From: Gautieria morchelliformis
Taxonomy: Eukaryota > Basidiomycota > Agaricomycetes > Gomphales > Gomphaceae
DNA length: 64,000 nt
Direction of reading: 5' to 3'
Assembly: GCA_015179125.1 (NCBI GenBank)
Contig: WHVA01000108.1
Span: forward strand, 62,001-126,000
The translations under genes were made by a program, and so were the position numbers. The notes beneath the pieces are model-generated. The model made no database searches, was not told the DNA's origin, and saw only the letters and a program-made list of their open reading frames with translations. Positions 11,669 to 21,210 of the stretch are shown one piece after another; the stretch's first letter is position 1, and each line of letters opens with the position of its first letter.

Positions 11669-11971
11669 TGTTGTAAGTAGCACAGTATCTAGAGACGAAG
11701 GAGCTCAGTGAATGGACAATTCACTGAGCATCTATTGCTACTATACCTAGAGACGAAGGAGCTACAGTCGTAGTGTAAGCTATCGTACGTCTCAGTATAC
11801 AGGAATGGCACGTACCTCAGTGAATGGACACTTCACTGAGGTACTACTAACTATAGTGCGAGTAATATACTGCCATGGTCGAGCATGACCGTGGCTACCT
11901 AACTACCAGTCCGTGCTTCGGACGCGACCCTGCGTTCTCCGCTTACCCCCGCTCATCCTCTAATCTCAATA
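11669..11971 (-). repeat. 5' LTR of copia K
   Basis: 303 bp, bounded by TGTTGTAAGTAG and CTAATCTCAATA on the plus strand, with the same paired hairpins as the 7159 copy. It is followed by the target duplication GCATG at 11972. Confidence 0.92.
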
Positions 11972-11976
11972 GCATG

Positions 11977-12540
11977 CACATGTCACAAAGACGATACATT
12001 ACCGGTGAGCTTGTGTCTATCGTCTTTAAAACAAATATGTCTATAATGATATGTCAATATAAACTTGACTTCCCCGCACCCTTCCATGATATTCTTTCAA
12101 TTAAAACTGAATTGTGTAGTATTATTAATAAAAATTTCATATGGTTATAAAACTGTGAGTGGTGACTAGGCCTCGAGCTCCGGCGACATGTTGAGGTGTT
12201 TTACATACTGTAAGCCGGGTATTGTGGTCAAGGTACATAACGATGCCTCAATATGTAACTCTCGAGTTACCAGACAAATGGAAGAGCCGACATGACATGC
12301 ATTGCTGACTTTCCATACCATTCTCATCTGTATGTGGCTAATAACAATGTTCTATTGTAAAGAGTTGGCAGGACTAATGACTCGTGCGTGTAAGCATGAA
12401 CATATCTACTCGTATGGACGCCGTCCAACGAGGAGTCTGCGCCGGGCGTGGCGGGTGGAGAACGGTATAGCAATACCCACCCGTCCACGATTTATTTATT
12501 TATTTATTCCAGCTATACCTTCTCGTCCTGGCTCTGCCAG
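11977..12540. other. Gene-free stretch, 3' flank of the transporter gene
   Basis: AT-rich, with no recognisable coding sequence. A (TTTA)n run at 12491-12508 reads as repeated AATAAA on the transcribed minus strand, 33-50 bp after the transporter stop codon. It is a plausible polyadenylation region. Confidence 0.5.
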
Positions 12541-14783
12541 TCATTCCTTCTCGTCCTGGCCGTACACTTCGGTCGTCTGGGAATCCTCCTTGCCGTACGC
12601 GGCTTCGCCGCCTATGCCGTGTGCGAACATTTGGTTGCGGTATGCGATGGACTTACGGGGCGTGGTGTTCATGTACATGATGTCGATCTGCTCGAGGGCA
12701 AGGCCTTTTGTCTGGAGGATAAGAAGATCACCCACCCAAACGTCAGTGAGCGGACGCGTAGTATGGTATAGTGCACGCGACGCACCTCAGGGATACAGAA
12801 GTAGGTGAACAGGAGACAGCCGAGACACGTCGATCCCCAGATGAAGAACACCTTGGCTCCAAGGTTGGCATTTCCCTTTCCGGGGTTGACGAGATAAGGC
12901 GCTGTACGAATGGTGTTAACGACGGGAAAAAAGCAGGACAGCTGTAGGGTGGGACTTACTAACGAATCCGAGCACCAGGTTCCAAAACCAGTTTGAGGCT
13001 GTCGAGAAGGACATGGCTTTGGCACGGACTCTGTCATGTGCCCCAGGTTAGCTGTGTGACAGGTCGGTTTGCGCCAGCGGGCTTACTTGACTGTGAGGAG
13101 CGCAGGTCAGGTTAGGTGCCATGAAAGGAGGATAAACTTACGAGGGAATATTTCTCCAGTCACGACCCATGGGATGGGGCCCCATGTCGCCGCAAAGAAG
13201 GCCTGAATGAATCATCTCAGCCGTATTCCACGACATAGGGGAGAGAATATTGACAATGTAAATGCACACGAATGCAACCAAGACTTTCTGCCCGGCGATA
13301 TTGTCGGCCGGGATGGTCACACCCGCAATAGCGACAATATACTCGCACATCATCATACCCGATGCACCGATCAAGAGCAAACTCCTCCGGCCGACCTTGT
13401 CGACAAAGTATATTCCAGGGATGGACATACCGACATTGACAACGTTGGTGATAACGGACTGCATGAATGGATTGCCGACATGGGAATTCTTGAAGAAAGT
13501 GGTGCCGTAGTAGAAAATGAAATTGATGCCGGTAAGCTGTTGCCACGCCTGGAGGAAGATGCCGGTGAGAGTACGGAGGAGAATGCGGTTGCCGCCACTG
13601 CGGAAGCAATCGGCGTAGGTGGCTTGGCCGATCTCTTCTTCGTGCTTGAGGTTGCGGCGAATCTCGCCGAGGTCAGACTCGATGCTAGGGTGAGTGGCAT
13701 CGACGCCGGTGAGGCGCGACAGTGACTTGGCGGCAGCGGCATCACGGCCTCGCTTCATCAGGTATCGGGGGGACTAGAAGAGTAGTGAGAAAGGGGGCTA
13801 GAAGGCAAGAAAGGGCGTTTACGTACCTCGGGGAGGAGGAACATGCCAACTGCAAGAACCATGGCCCAGACAAACTGGATGGCGATGGGGAGGCGGTAGG
13901 ATGAGTGGTCATTGCGTCCCTGAGTTGCGTTGTTGACCACGGAAGCCAAGAGAAGACCGATTGTGATGGCCCATTGATAGCACGATACCACTAGAAGCAA
14001 GTGTCAAATTCAGGCGAGAACCAGAGCACGAGAGGACATTACCTGCACCACGGATCCACTTGGGGGAGCTGTGAAGGCTAAGATGAGGAGATTGGGTGAA
14101 GCGGGTGAAAATAAGGCGCACCACTCGGACTGGTACATTGGAACGATGCATGAGACGAGACCTACGCCCAAACCAGCGACGACACGACCAACGACGAAGA
14201 GGGGCATTGTGGTGGATGCAGTCTGGGTATGCTGGGTAAACGGTGACACGAGGAATGGGGTGAAAGTGGCGTACCTGCAGAGCGACACCGGCAGAGAAGA
14301 CGATGCAGGAGACGATGATCCCCATCCTGCGACCAGCCCTATCTGCAACGGGGGCCGCTGCTAAGGCGCCAAAGATGGTGCCGAGGGAAAGGATTGAGAC
14401 GACGAGGGACTGTTGAGATGTGGAAATTGCACAGGGGGCAGCACCTGCTGCAGGATTGACGACGGGACCTCCGAATGTGCATAGCCTGGGAGCATGTGAG
14501 ATGAGGCGGTAGTGAAAAGCGGAGAGTATACCAGTCATTCATTACGATGATGCCAGAGATTGTGCCCGTGTCATAGCTAGGAAGAGGTGAGAGCAGGACA
14601 CGACGAGGGAAACGAGAAGAGGTACCCATAGAGAATTCCTCCAAATGCGGCGAATGCCTAGAAAAGATGAGGGTGGAAGAGGGGGCGGAGGGAGAGACGT
14701 ACGGTCATGAGGATGCCGGCCCACTTGTTTTTGGGTGCGTTAGCACCAATTGCATTGCCGCTTGCGACAGGACCTCCAGGCAT
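12541..14783 (-). CDS. MFS hexose/sugar transporter, copy 1 (12 exons)
   Basis: Starts ATG ([13 protein letters not shown]) at 14783 and ends TGA at 12541. Eleven short introns are inferred from GT-AG sites and by comparison with the copy at 36964. Spliced, it gives about 530 residues with sugar-porter signatures in order: [87 protein letters not shown] and a C-terminal [10 protein letters not shown]. These define a 12-helix plasma-membrane hexose uptake carrier. No stop or frameshift is seen after splicing, so it looks functional. A TATA box lies about 80 bp upstream. The exact substrate cannot be read from sequence. Confidence 0.93.
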
Positions 14784-14861
14784 TTTGCTTGTCTATAGGG
14801 GATGGAGGTGATGGAAAGTACGAGGAGGAAATACAGGGAAAAGGAGACATTGCGATGACGG

Positions 14862-14867
14862 TTTATA
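14862..14867 (-). promoter_or_regulatory. TATA box of transporter copy 1
   Basis: TATAAA on the minus strand about 80 bp before the ATG. The surrounding sequence (TATAAACC followed by ATCGCA) is shared with the other copy, as is the leader ACAAGCAAAATG. Confidence 0.6.
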
Positions 14868-14869
14868 AT

Positions 14870-15186
14870 GAGGGCTAGAGCCTCAGCTACTATATGGTTG
14901 ATATGTTGAGAAATTTCCTAACTGGCTACTAGTCAAAAAAAAGAGTAAGTGCATAGTCGATTGTTACGACTCGCCTAGATATCCCGATGCCATCGCCAGG
15001 ATGGGTTCTCCGTGGATCTCCTGCATTCACACACGATTGAACCCGAACACCAGAGTAGGCAGCAGACGCCGACTGTTGGAAACTGTCGTAAATTACATGT
15101 ATAACCTGCTGTAAAATACATGCGTGTTCCGAATTCAGACGCCCATTCCGGTTTGCTGAACCGTCCCCTCGTGTCCACATACGGTG
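14870..15186. other. Intergenic, no gene recognised
   Basis: Upstream region of transporter copy 1. It may hold further promoter elements, but none is clear. Confidence 0.4.
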
Positions 15187-15450
15187 CGCCCACCGTCCTT
15201 ACACCTCTACATACGGTGCACGTGCACTGTATCCCGCCTGGCAGTAAGGTGCACCTGCACCATAGGCCGCCTGTCAGTACGGTGCACGCCGCTCCACATA
15301 TGGTGCTGGTGCACCCCATGCCGCCTCTCAGTACGATGCATCTGCACCGTACGCCGCCTCTCAGCACGGTGCATGTGCACCGTATCGCGCCCCTCGGTAC
15401 GGTGCCGGTGCACCCTACGCCTCCTCCACATACGGTGCACCGGCTCCGAA
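15187..15450. repeat. GC-rich minisatellite, ~42-bp unit, about six copies
   Basis: Diverged units each contain a near-palindrome of the type ACGGTGCAC-GTGCACCGT spaced by CGCCTCTCAGT. The repeats are open in several frames because the unit is a multiple of three. On the plus strand they read as Pro-Leu-Ser-Thr-Val-His-rich units. I see no sign that they are a gene. Confidence 0.8.
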
Positions 15451-15903
15451 CGCGACATACGGTGAGTTCATCAAGTCAGGCTTACGTTTACTTGAGCCAC
15501 TGATGGTGAGAAGCATAATCGTCGCACGGTCGTCGAGATATTTCATCACAGTTCAGAGCTGCTCTGTCCAAGCTGTGGCGTACCCCTCCTTTGGACAGCA
15601 ACGGAAGGATGTATTGTGGTATGATCAATTCTGTCATGGCCGGCCTGTTACACTTCTCGTCATGCAGTGCGATGCGTCGAGCTGGCTAGATTGGGGACCA
15701 ACCGACTCTCCACGTTTACATATATCAGCAGCATGAAGAGCTGTTTGCTCGATCCATGAAAACTGCGTGATGGCTGCTGGGTCGTTATTCTCGTTGTATT
15801 TTGGTAAGACTGGTGGCACCTGAAGCCCTAGAGGCCGACTTACATCTCAGGCCGTGCGGGGCCAAAGAGCTTGCCAAGTGTCCGCATGACATGCCCTTGA
15901 GTC
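15451..15903. other. Intergenic, no gene recognised
   Basis: Short open frames without recognisable domains. Ends at the target duplication of the next solo LTR. Confidence 0.4.
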
Positions 15904-15908
15904 ACAGT

Positions 15909-16218
15909 TGTTGTAATTAGCGCAGTAGCTAGAGACAAGGAGCTCAGTGAAAGGACAATTCACTGAGCCATTACTATTATCATACCTAGAGATAAGGAGC
16001 TACATAGTAGTGTGAGTCTCTGTACTCTCTCGGTGTATATACATGAGTACGTACCTCAGTGAAAGGACAATTCACTGCGGTGCATCTATCTATCTGTCCG
16101 ATACTTATGCTGTCTCGGTCCGCATACATGACCGAGACTACTAAGTTCCCATTTGTCCTACTGACCGGAGTGTCCGACGCGACCCTGCGTTCTACGCTTA
16201 CCGGTATCAATCCCAACA
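15909..16218 (-). repeat. Solo copia LTR related to K (310 bp)
   Basis: TGTTGTAATTAG...ATCCCAACA with exact target duplication ACAGT (15904-15908 and 16219-16223). It shares layout with the K LTR, including two hairpins (15942-15968 and 16054-16080). In element orientation it starts TGTTGGGATTG, so the TA start of K is a variant of this. No internal region remains. Confidence 0.93.
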
Positions 16219-16339
16219 ACAGTAGCATTGTTGGATGTATCACACACCTTCTTATCCAGTGATCTCCCTGCCACGTAATTCATCCTTACTGGCGTGGTGC
16301 AATGTAGTCTCATAAATTTGACTGGTAAGGCGGCTGAAG

Positions 16340-16610
16340 TGAGAGGCATACAGGAGAACAATAGGCAAAAGAACCAGGGGAATGTAAGTCTAATGGACAT
16401 TGGAAAAAATGGGACTCCTGATGTTCTGGACTTGGTGTCTTGCTGTGCTAAGGGTTGAGTATGAAGGACCAATGAATATAGTCATAAGGGGGTGTAGAAA
16501 GAACAAAGGGAGTTGAGGGTTGAGTGTGGCGGATGTTGTGGAATAGAGTTGGAGGTGGTGCAGAAGTGGTGTGGAGGTTGCAGAATCGGTTGAGTGGCAT
16601 GGTCATAACA
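16340..16610. repeat. Old fragment of E-family LTR
   Basis: Similar to the 3' half of the LTR at 33600-34301, ending GGTCATAACA where that one ends AGTTGTAACA. The left edge is blurred and no target duplication was found. It abuts the truncated start of gypsy A. Confidence 0.6.
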
Positions 16611-16660
16611 CTGAGCAGCAACCACAACTTCCCAGTGCCTTGTCGAGGCCTCTCAGAAGT

Positions 16661-17772
16661 ATGCCTAGGCTGAGGCTGAGCTCCTGAAGTACCTATGCGG
16701 GTTTGAGGATGTGTTCCCCAAAGAGTCCTTTGACACCCTGCCAACTTGGAAAATCTGGGACCATGTGATCAAGCTTGAACACAGGTCAAGCCGAAGAACT
16801 GCAAGGTGTACCCGCTGTCTCCCTTGGAGCAGAGTGAGCTGGACAACTTCCTGCAGGAGAACCTCTGCACCTGGAGGAGCACCCCATCTAAGTTGCCAAT
16901 GGCCTCCGTGCTCTTCTTCATCAAGAAGAAGGATCGATCCCTCTGGCTTGTGCAGGATTACCAAGCCTTGAATGCAATCAAGCTCAAGAATTGGTATCTG
17001 ATCCCACTCATCTCTGAGCTCATCAACCAACTCCGAGGTGTGAGGTACTTCACGAAGTTGGACATCCAATGGGGCTTCAATAAGTAATGTCTGGATTTGG
17101 GAAGGAGACAAGTGGAAAGCCACCTTCTGCACAAACCAAGGGCTGTTAAAACCTTGAGTTATGTTCTTTGGCCTCACAAACAGCCCAGTGGCCTTCCAAA
17201 CCATGATGAATGATGTCTTCTGGTTGGGATATGATTATGGAGGGTGTCATCTACATGTATCTGGATGACATCCTCATATTCACCAAGACACTCTTGGAAC
17301 ATCAGGAAGTTGTGCGATGAGTCCTGGAGAGGCTTCATGAGTACAAGTTGTTCCTGAAACCAGAGAAGTGCAAGTTTGAAAAAAACAGGGATTGAATACC
17401 TTGGACGCATCATCTTGCAGGGAGCAGTGGAGATGGACCCGGTAAAGGTGAAGGGGATCTCAGGGTGGCTGACACCTCAGAACCGGCGCGAAGTGCAGTC
17501 CTTCGTCAGCTTCATGAACTTCTACTGGCCATTCATCCAGGACTTCTCCCACCATGCTTGACCCCTCTTCAACCTGACCAAGAAGGATGTAGCTGCCTTT
17601 GACAAGCTCAAGCAGCTGATCACTTCGGCTCAATCCTCATGTTCCCAGATGACCTCCACTTCTTCTGAGTGGAAGCAGACTTGTCCGACATGGCTACTGG
17701 GGCCATCCTGTCCCAGTAGTCCTGGGAGGATGAGAAGTGGCACCAGATTGCCTACTTCTCCAAGGGCCTAAG
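16661..17772 (+). pseudogene. Gypsy A Pol, RT part, multiply broken
   Basis: Readable pieces in shifting frames: LLKYLCGFEDVFPKESFDTL, then LSPLEQSELDNFLQENL and FFIKKKDRSLWLVQDYQAL (RT fingers), LTN-SPVAFQ, YLDDILIF in a broken frame near 17255, then EYLGRIILQGAVEMDPVKV and FVSFMNFYWPFIQDFSHHA (RT thumb/connection). Several stops and frameshifts. It is cut at 17772 by the B1 insertion. Confidence 0.82.
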
Positions 17773-18549
17773 TGTCATGACTCATTTATTCTTGTATCAA
17801 GTTACCCCCATTTTCCCTTTCATCTCTCTATCTCTATGTTCGGTCCGTTCGCCCTTCACCGAATTCGCCAAATGACCATTTGCTACTTGCATCATTCGCC
17901 AGTAGGCATGCCATCAAACATGATCAACATCCTTTACCCAGCGTGATGGATCATTACTGGTCCCATCACCTTCCTGACTTGACCTCCTTGGGATGTTCCT
18001 ATGGCCGGAATACATTCGTGGGATGTTCTACCCATAGATAGTGTGGGATCAACCCAGAAGACCAAGAGTCCATGCAGGGTAACATGTATGCAGGTCTGAA
18101 GGCGTGTTTTCTTACATAGGTACCTTTGTCCTCTCTCCCCCCTGTTGTTTCATGTTCGCACTCCTCCTTAGTTCTATTGAATATGTGTTTCATCTATTTG
18201 TATCCTGACTGTTCACCCCTATCCAACCCTGACTCATGACGGCCTCTTTCCTATTCACTGGTATTGTACAAGCATTGGGTGTAAGTAGTTTACATTTGCA
18301 TGTATATTCTGCAGTTCAATTATCATACGTCTTTCTTGTGCAAAACTTGACCTCACTGTGACTATTGTCTTAATCCCTCCTCCATACACTTATATTAGAC
18401 CAGGGGAGGACTTGAGCACCACTGGTGAGTTTCCATACTTCACCTTCACTACTTTAGTCTTCAAACCATTGTTGGTGCTGTTGGCAAAGGGCTCTGAAGG
18501 AGTGCCTTCACCGGCGAAAGGATTGTTACTATTAGACAACCTTTCTGTG

Positions 18550-19645
18550 TGTTACGATACGATCCTTTGTAAGGTTGACTGAGCTCGGGAATGAAACCTG
18601 AGGTAAGGTCCAAGGTTACGGAGCGAGGTTCTGATGTGGAGGTCGGAGAGGGACTTGGCTTCAGCTTATGTGCTGCGCCGACCCTACGTACGAGTCCCAA
18701 CTTCGGAGGTAAACAAATAAGAGGCGAGGTTTGGCTAAAGAGGCGAAGGCTTAGAAACTAACTAAGGATCAAAAGATACGATAGTTGATTTTTAGACTGA
18801 GGAGTAGGAATGCATACAGGGGGGTTTATATACGAGTGAGGGTAAGGGTCAGGGGCGAGCATATTCGGGGGAAGGTCAGGGCGAGGTCAGGGCGAAGTAA
18901 TATATGAATGATGCGTGATGGAGTGGGATCAGCTGTTGGGTGCATTTATGCTCCTGCACCAAGATCAAGCCAAATAGATTCCACCATTCGGATTTCTTTT
19001 GATTTTGACTTGAAACCATGCTGACATTCATTCTATGATTTGTCAAATTTTTCTTTGATTTTTCGAAGCTGTATTTCTACTTCTTTTCATGTTCTGTCCA
19101 ACCGACCCTTTGTGGGTGGTTGTGGACAAGTTTCCTTTTTGAGCTGCGGCTGTTCACTACCGTGCACGTTCTATGGGCGCTTATCATGGCACACCGTGGC
19201 ATCACGGGCGCTAAAGCGCCGGCTAGTAGTACATGCGCATGAGACACATTTCCCTCCTCTCTCAGTGACAACTAAATTCACTGAGAGAGGCAAGTAAATT
19301 AGTCTTGTTTCTTTTCGATTTGTTGACCTAGAAATCCTGTAGTGAATTAATTTCTAGGTAGTGTATAATATACTTACAGTGACAACTAAATTCACTGAGA
19401 GAGTGAATTAATTTCTAGTCTTCTTTTGAGCACCAAGTCCGAACCTACTGCCTATAATTCCTGTCCTCTACATCAGCAACTAAGGGGATTAGGGCATGGG
19501 ATCAAGGTCGGATATGAGCTCAAGCTCAGGCTCAGGCTCAGGCGCAGGATTAGAATCACAAGTCCTCGAGCACGAGTATCACAAGGCTCGGGCTCGGGAA
19601 AAGGGTTATACCGGTAAGTAACCGGCCAAAGGCCGGGTCCTTACA
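18550..19645 (-). repeat. 3' LTR of gypsy C, carrying solo LTR D1
   Basis: 1096 bp in total, or 552 bp without D1 and one copy of its target duplication. The 5' LTR at 26180-26553 is the same sequence with about 178 bp missing between GCATACAGGGG and CAGGATTAG. Shared parts are roughly 95% identical by eye. Confidence 0.92.
18934..19472. repeat. Solo LTR D1 (539 bp) inside the LTR of C
   Basis: TGTTGGGTGCAT...GTCCTCTACA with exact target duplication TCAGC (18929-18933 and 19473-19477). It is the inverted counterpart of D2 at 53587-54036. It contains two hairpins of the CTCAGTGA/TTCACTGAG type (about 19256-19289 and 19378-19398). Confidence 0.95.
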
Positions 19646-19659
19646 GTATCCCCCCCTTA
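19646..19659 (-). other. Polypurine tract of gypsy C
   Basis: On the minus strand TAAGGGGGGGATAC directly precedes the 3' LTR start TGTAAGGACC. Confidence 0.75.
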
Positions 19660-19805
19660 TGGCTGAGACCCTCAAGGCCGTAATATGAACAAGGTTTGCC
19701 TATCCTTGAATCTACATCCCAGCCCGATGTTAAGTAGCTGGAAAGGCGAAGCTTAAATTGTAGCCGAGGTTAGATAAAAGGCTGGGTAGGAGGCAGCAAA
19801 CCCAA

Positions 19806-20459
19806 GTGCCAATGAGCATGGTGTGCCCTCAAGCCCTCTTCAATTCTGCAGTCAACGCGAACAGCACTGACAACATCTTCGATCAAACGCTACTGTCCCA
19901 AGAGGACAGTCCCACAGGCGAGGTTACGCCTGAGGTTCCACCCAAGGTTGGGCCGTGGCCCATCGATGATGCGGGGGCCATTGATATGCACGAGCCGTGG
20001 CAAGAAGGGCCGAAAGGCAAAAAGGTGAGTGCCAAGTATGTTCTGGTAAGGATTCGTTGCTGATTCTGGCAGTACAAACGCATGTTGTTTGCATACCACC
20101 CGTCGGACTTGTCCTTATACGTGTACAAGCTCGCCAATGGAGGACCTCGTGAATGGCAGATTGTGACCAAAGCCGAGGCGAGGTGCGCGCGCTGTGAAGA
20201 GCGCGATTACACGTGTCTTCGCACCGTGAGCCTTGACTTCGGAATTGCCGACCAGGGGGCCTGCGTATGGTGCAGGACACGATTGCTGGGCTGCAGTATA
20301 GCCCACAGTCATCGCGGTAAAGCGAACAAGGGGAAAGGTCAGGCGAGCGAGGTGGGCAAGAAGCGGGCGAGGAGCAAGGATAGCGAGGATGGACCGAGGC
20401 TGAGGAAAGAGGCCAAGGCTCGGGATGAGGTTGAAGACAACGACGACTCAATCAATTGA
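19806..20459 (+). CDS. Accessory ORF in gypsy C, antisense to pol: Cys-rich protein
   Basis: Two adjacent reading frames (19806-20063 and 20082-20459) probably form one gene, joined by a short intron or frameshift near 20025-20085. The second holds a cysteine cluster, CARCEERDYTCLR then CVWCRTRLLGC about 28 residues later. This resembles a zinc-binding module and is followed by a lysine-rich, nuclear-signal-like tail (KKRARSKDSEDGPRLRKEAK). It runs opposite to pol, between the chromodomain and the 3' LTR. I believe similar proteins occur in agaricomycete gypsy elements, but this is from memory. Function unknown; DNA or RNA binding is a guess. Confidence 0.55.
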
Positions 20460-20460
20460 G

Positions 20461-21079
20461 TCAAGCGAACTCTGGAGGTAAGGGTGGAGCGGATGGAAGC
20501 GAGGTTGAGCGAGGAGAAGGGAAAGGAGACTGGGGGAGCGAGGCAGAGTGAGGGGAGAGAGGTTGGGGAAGCAAGGCAGAGTGAGGGGAAGGAAGCCGAG
20601 GTGGAGGAAGGTCGGAGGGCGAAGAAGGACAAGAAGATGAAAAGGTCAGAGCGAAGTGCTGAGATGAGGGAATAGGTGGAGGAAGGTCGGAGGGCAAAGA
20701 AGGACAAGAAGAGGAAAAGGTCAGAGTGAAGTGCTGAGATGAGGGAATAGGTGGAGGAAGGTCGGAGTGAAGTGCTGAGATGAGGGAATTGATAGCGGTG
20801 GTGAGGGATGTGGGGAAGAAGGTTGGCGAGGTTGGAGACAAAGTTTGCGAGTTGTTGGGGGAGTTTAGGGCTGCGAATGACAGGATGAACAGGGCGGATG
20901 TAGAGTTTATGAGGACAAGGAGGAGGCGAAACTATCTGAAGTGGATGCAGGCGGCGAGAGATTTGGCGAATTTTGGGGGACATGGGGGTCTGGTGGAGCG
21001 AAGTAGTAGCAGTAATGAGGAGGAGTCAGGCGAGGATAGTGAGGATAGCGAAGTGGAGGATCTGAGGATGTTGGGGTAG
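20461..21079 (+). CDS. Accessory ORF in gypsy C, charged coiled-coil-like protein (continuation, broken)
   Basis: After a TGA at 20457 the same strand reads VERMEARLSEEKGKETGG and repeats of EGRRAKKDKKMKRSERSAEMRE. A stop at about 20673 follows. From 20780 comes MRELIAVVRDVGKKVGEVGDKV and an acidic tail (ESGEDSEDSEVEDL). The purine-rich middle is an internal tandem duplication (20655-20785). It is probably the C-terminal part of the protein starting at 19806, split by repeat expansion and stops. Heptad-like Val/Leu spacing suggests a coiled coil. Confidence 0.45.
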
Positions 21080-21210
21080 ACTAAAACTAATGTGATGGAA
21101 TAATGGGGTTTTTTTTTTCTTGGATTTATTGATTTTTCTTTGTTGTTCGATTGTGAGGGGATTTTGTTATCTAACTACTGGGAAGTCATGGGGGTTAAAC
21201 AAGGAAATGA

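Larger units (their letters stand above)
7159..11971 (-). mobile_element. Complete Ty1/copia retrotransposon K (4813 bp)
   Basis: Two 303-bp LTRs flank gag and pol on the minus strand. The target duplication GCATG is exact on both sides (7154-7158 and 11972-11976). A primer site and a polypurine tract lie at the expected internal edges. LTRs differ at only a few positions, so insertion is fairly recent, yet the coding region is broken by frameshifts and stops. Both LTRs start TA rather than TG in element orientation. Confidence 0.95.

Noticed and set aside
13138-13758. Several long antisense frames over both transporter genes
   Set aside because: High GC third positions open the opposite strand. 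The sense strand has the conserved transporter motifs and intron structure.
15120-15503. 127-codon His/Pro-rich frame over the minisatellite
   Set aside because: Several frames are open across the repeat for the same reason. No conserved start or domain.
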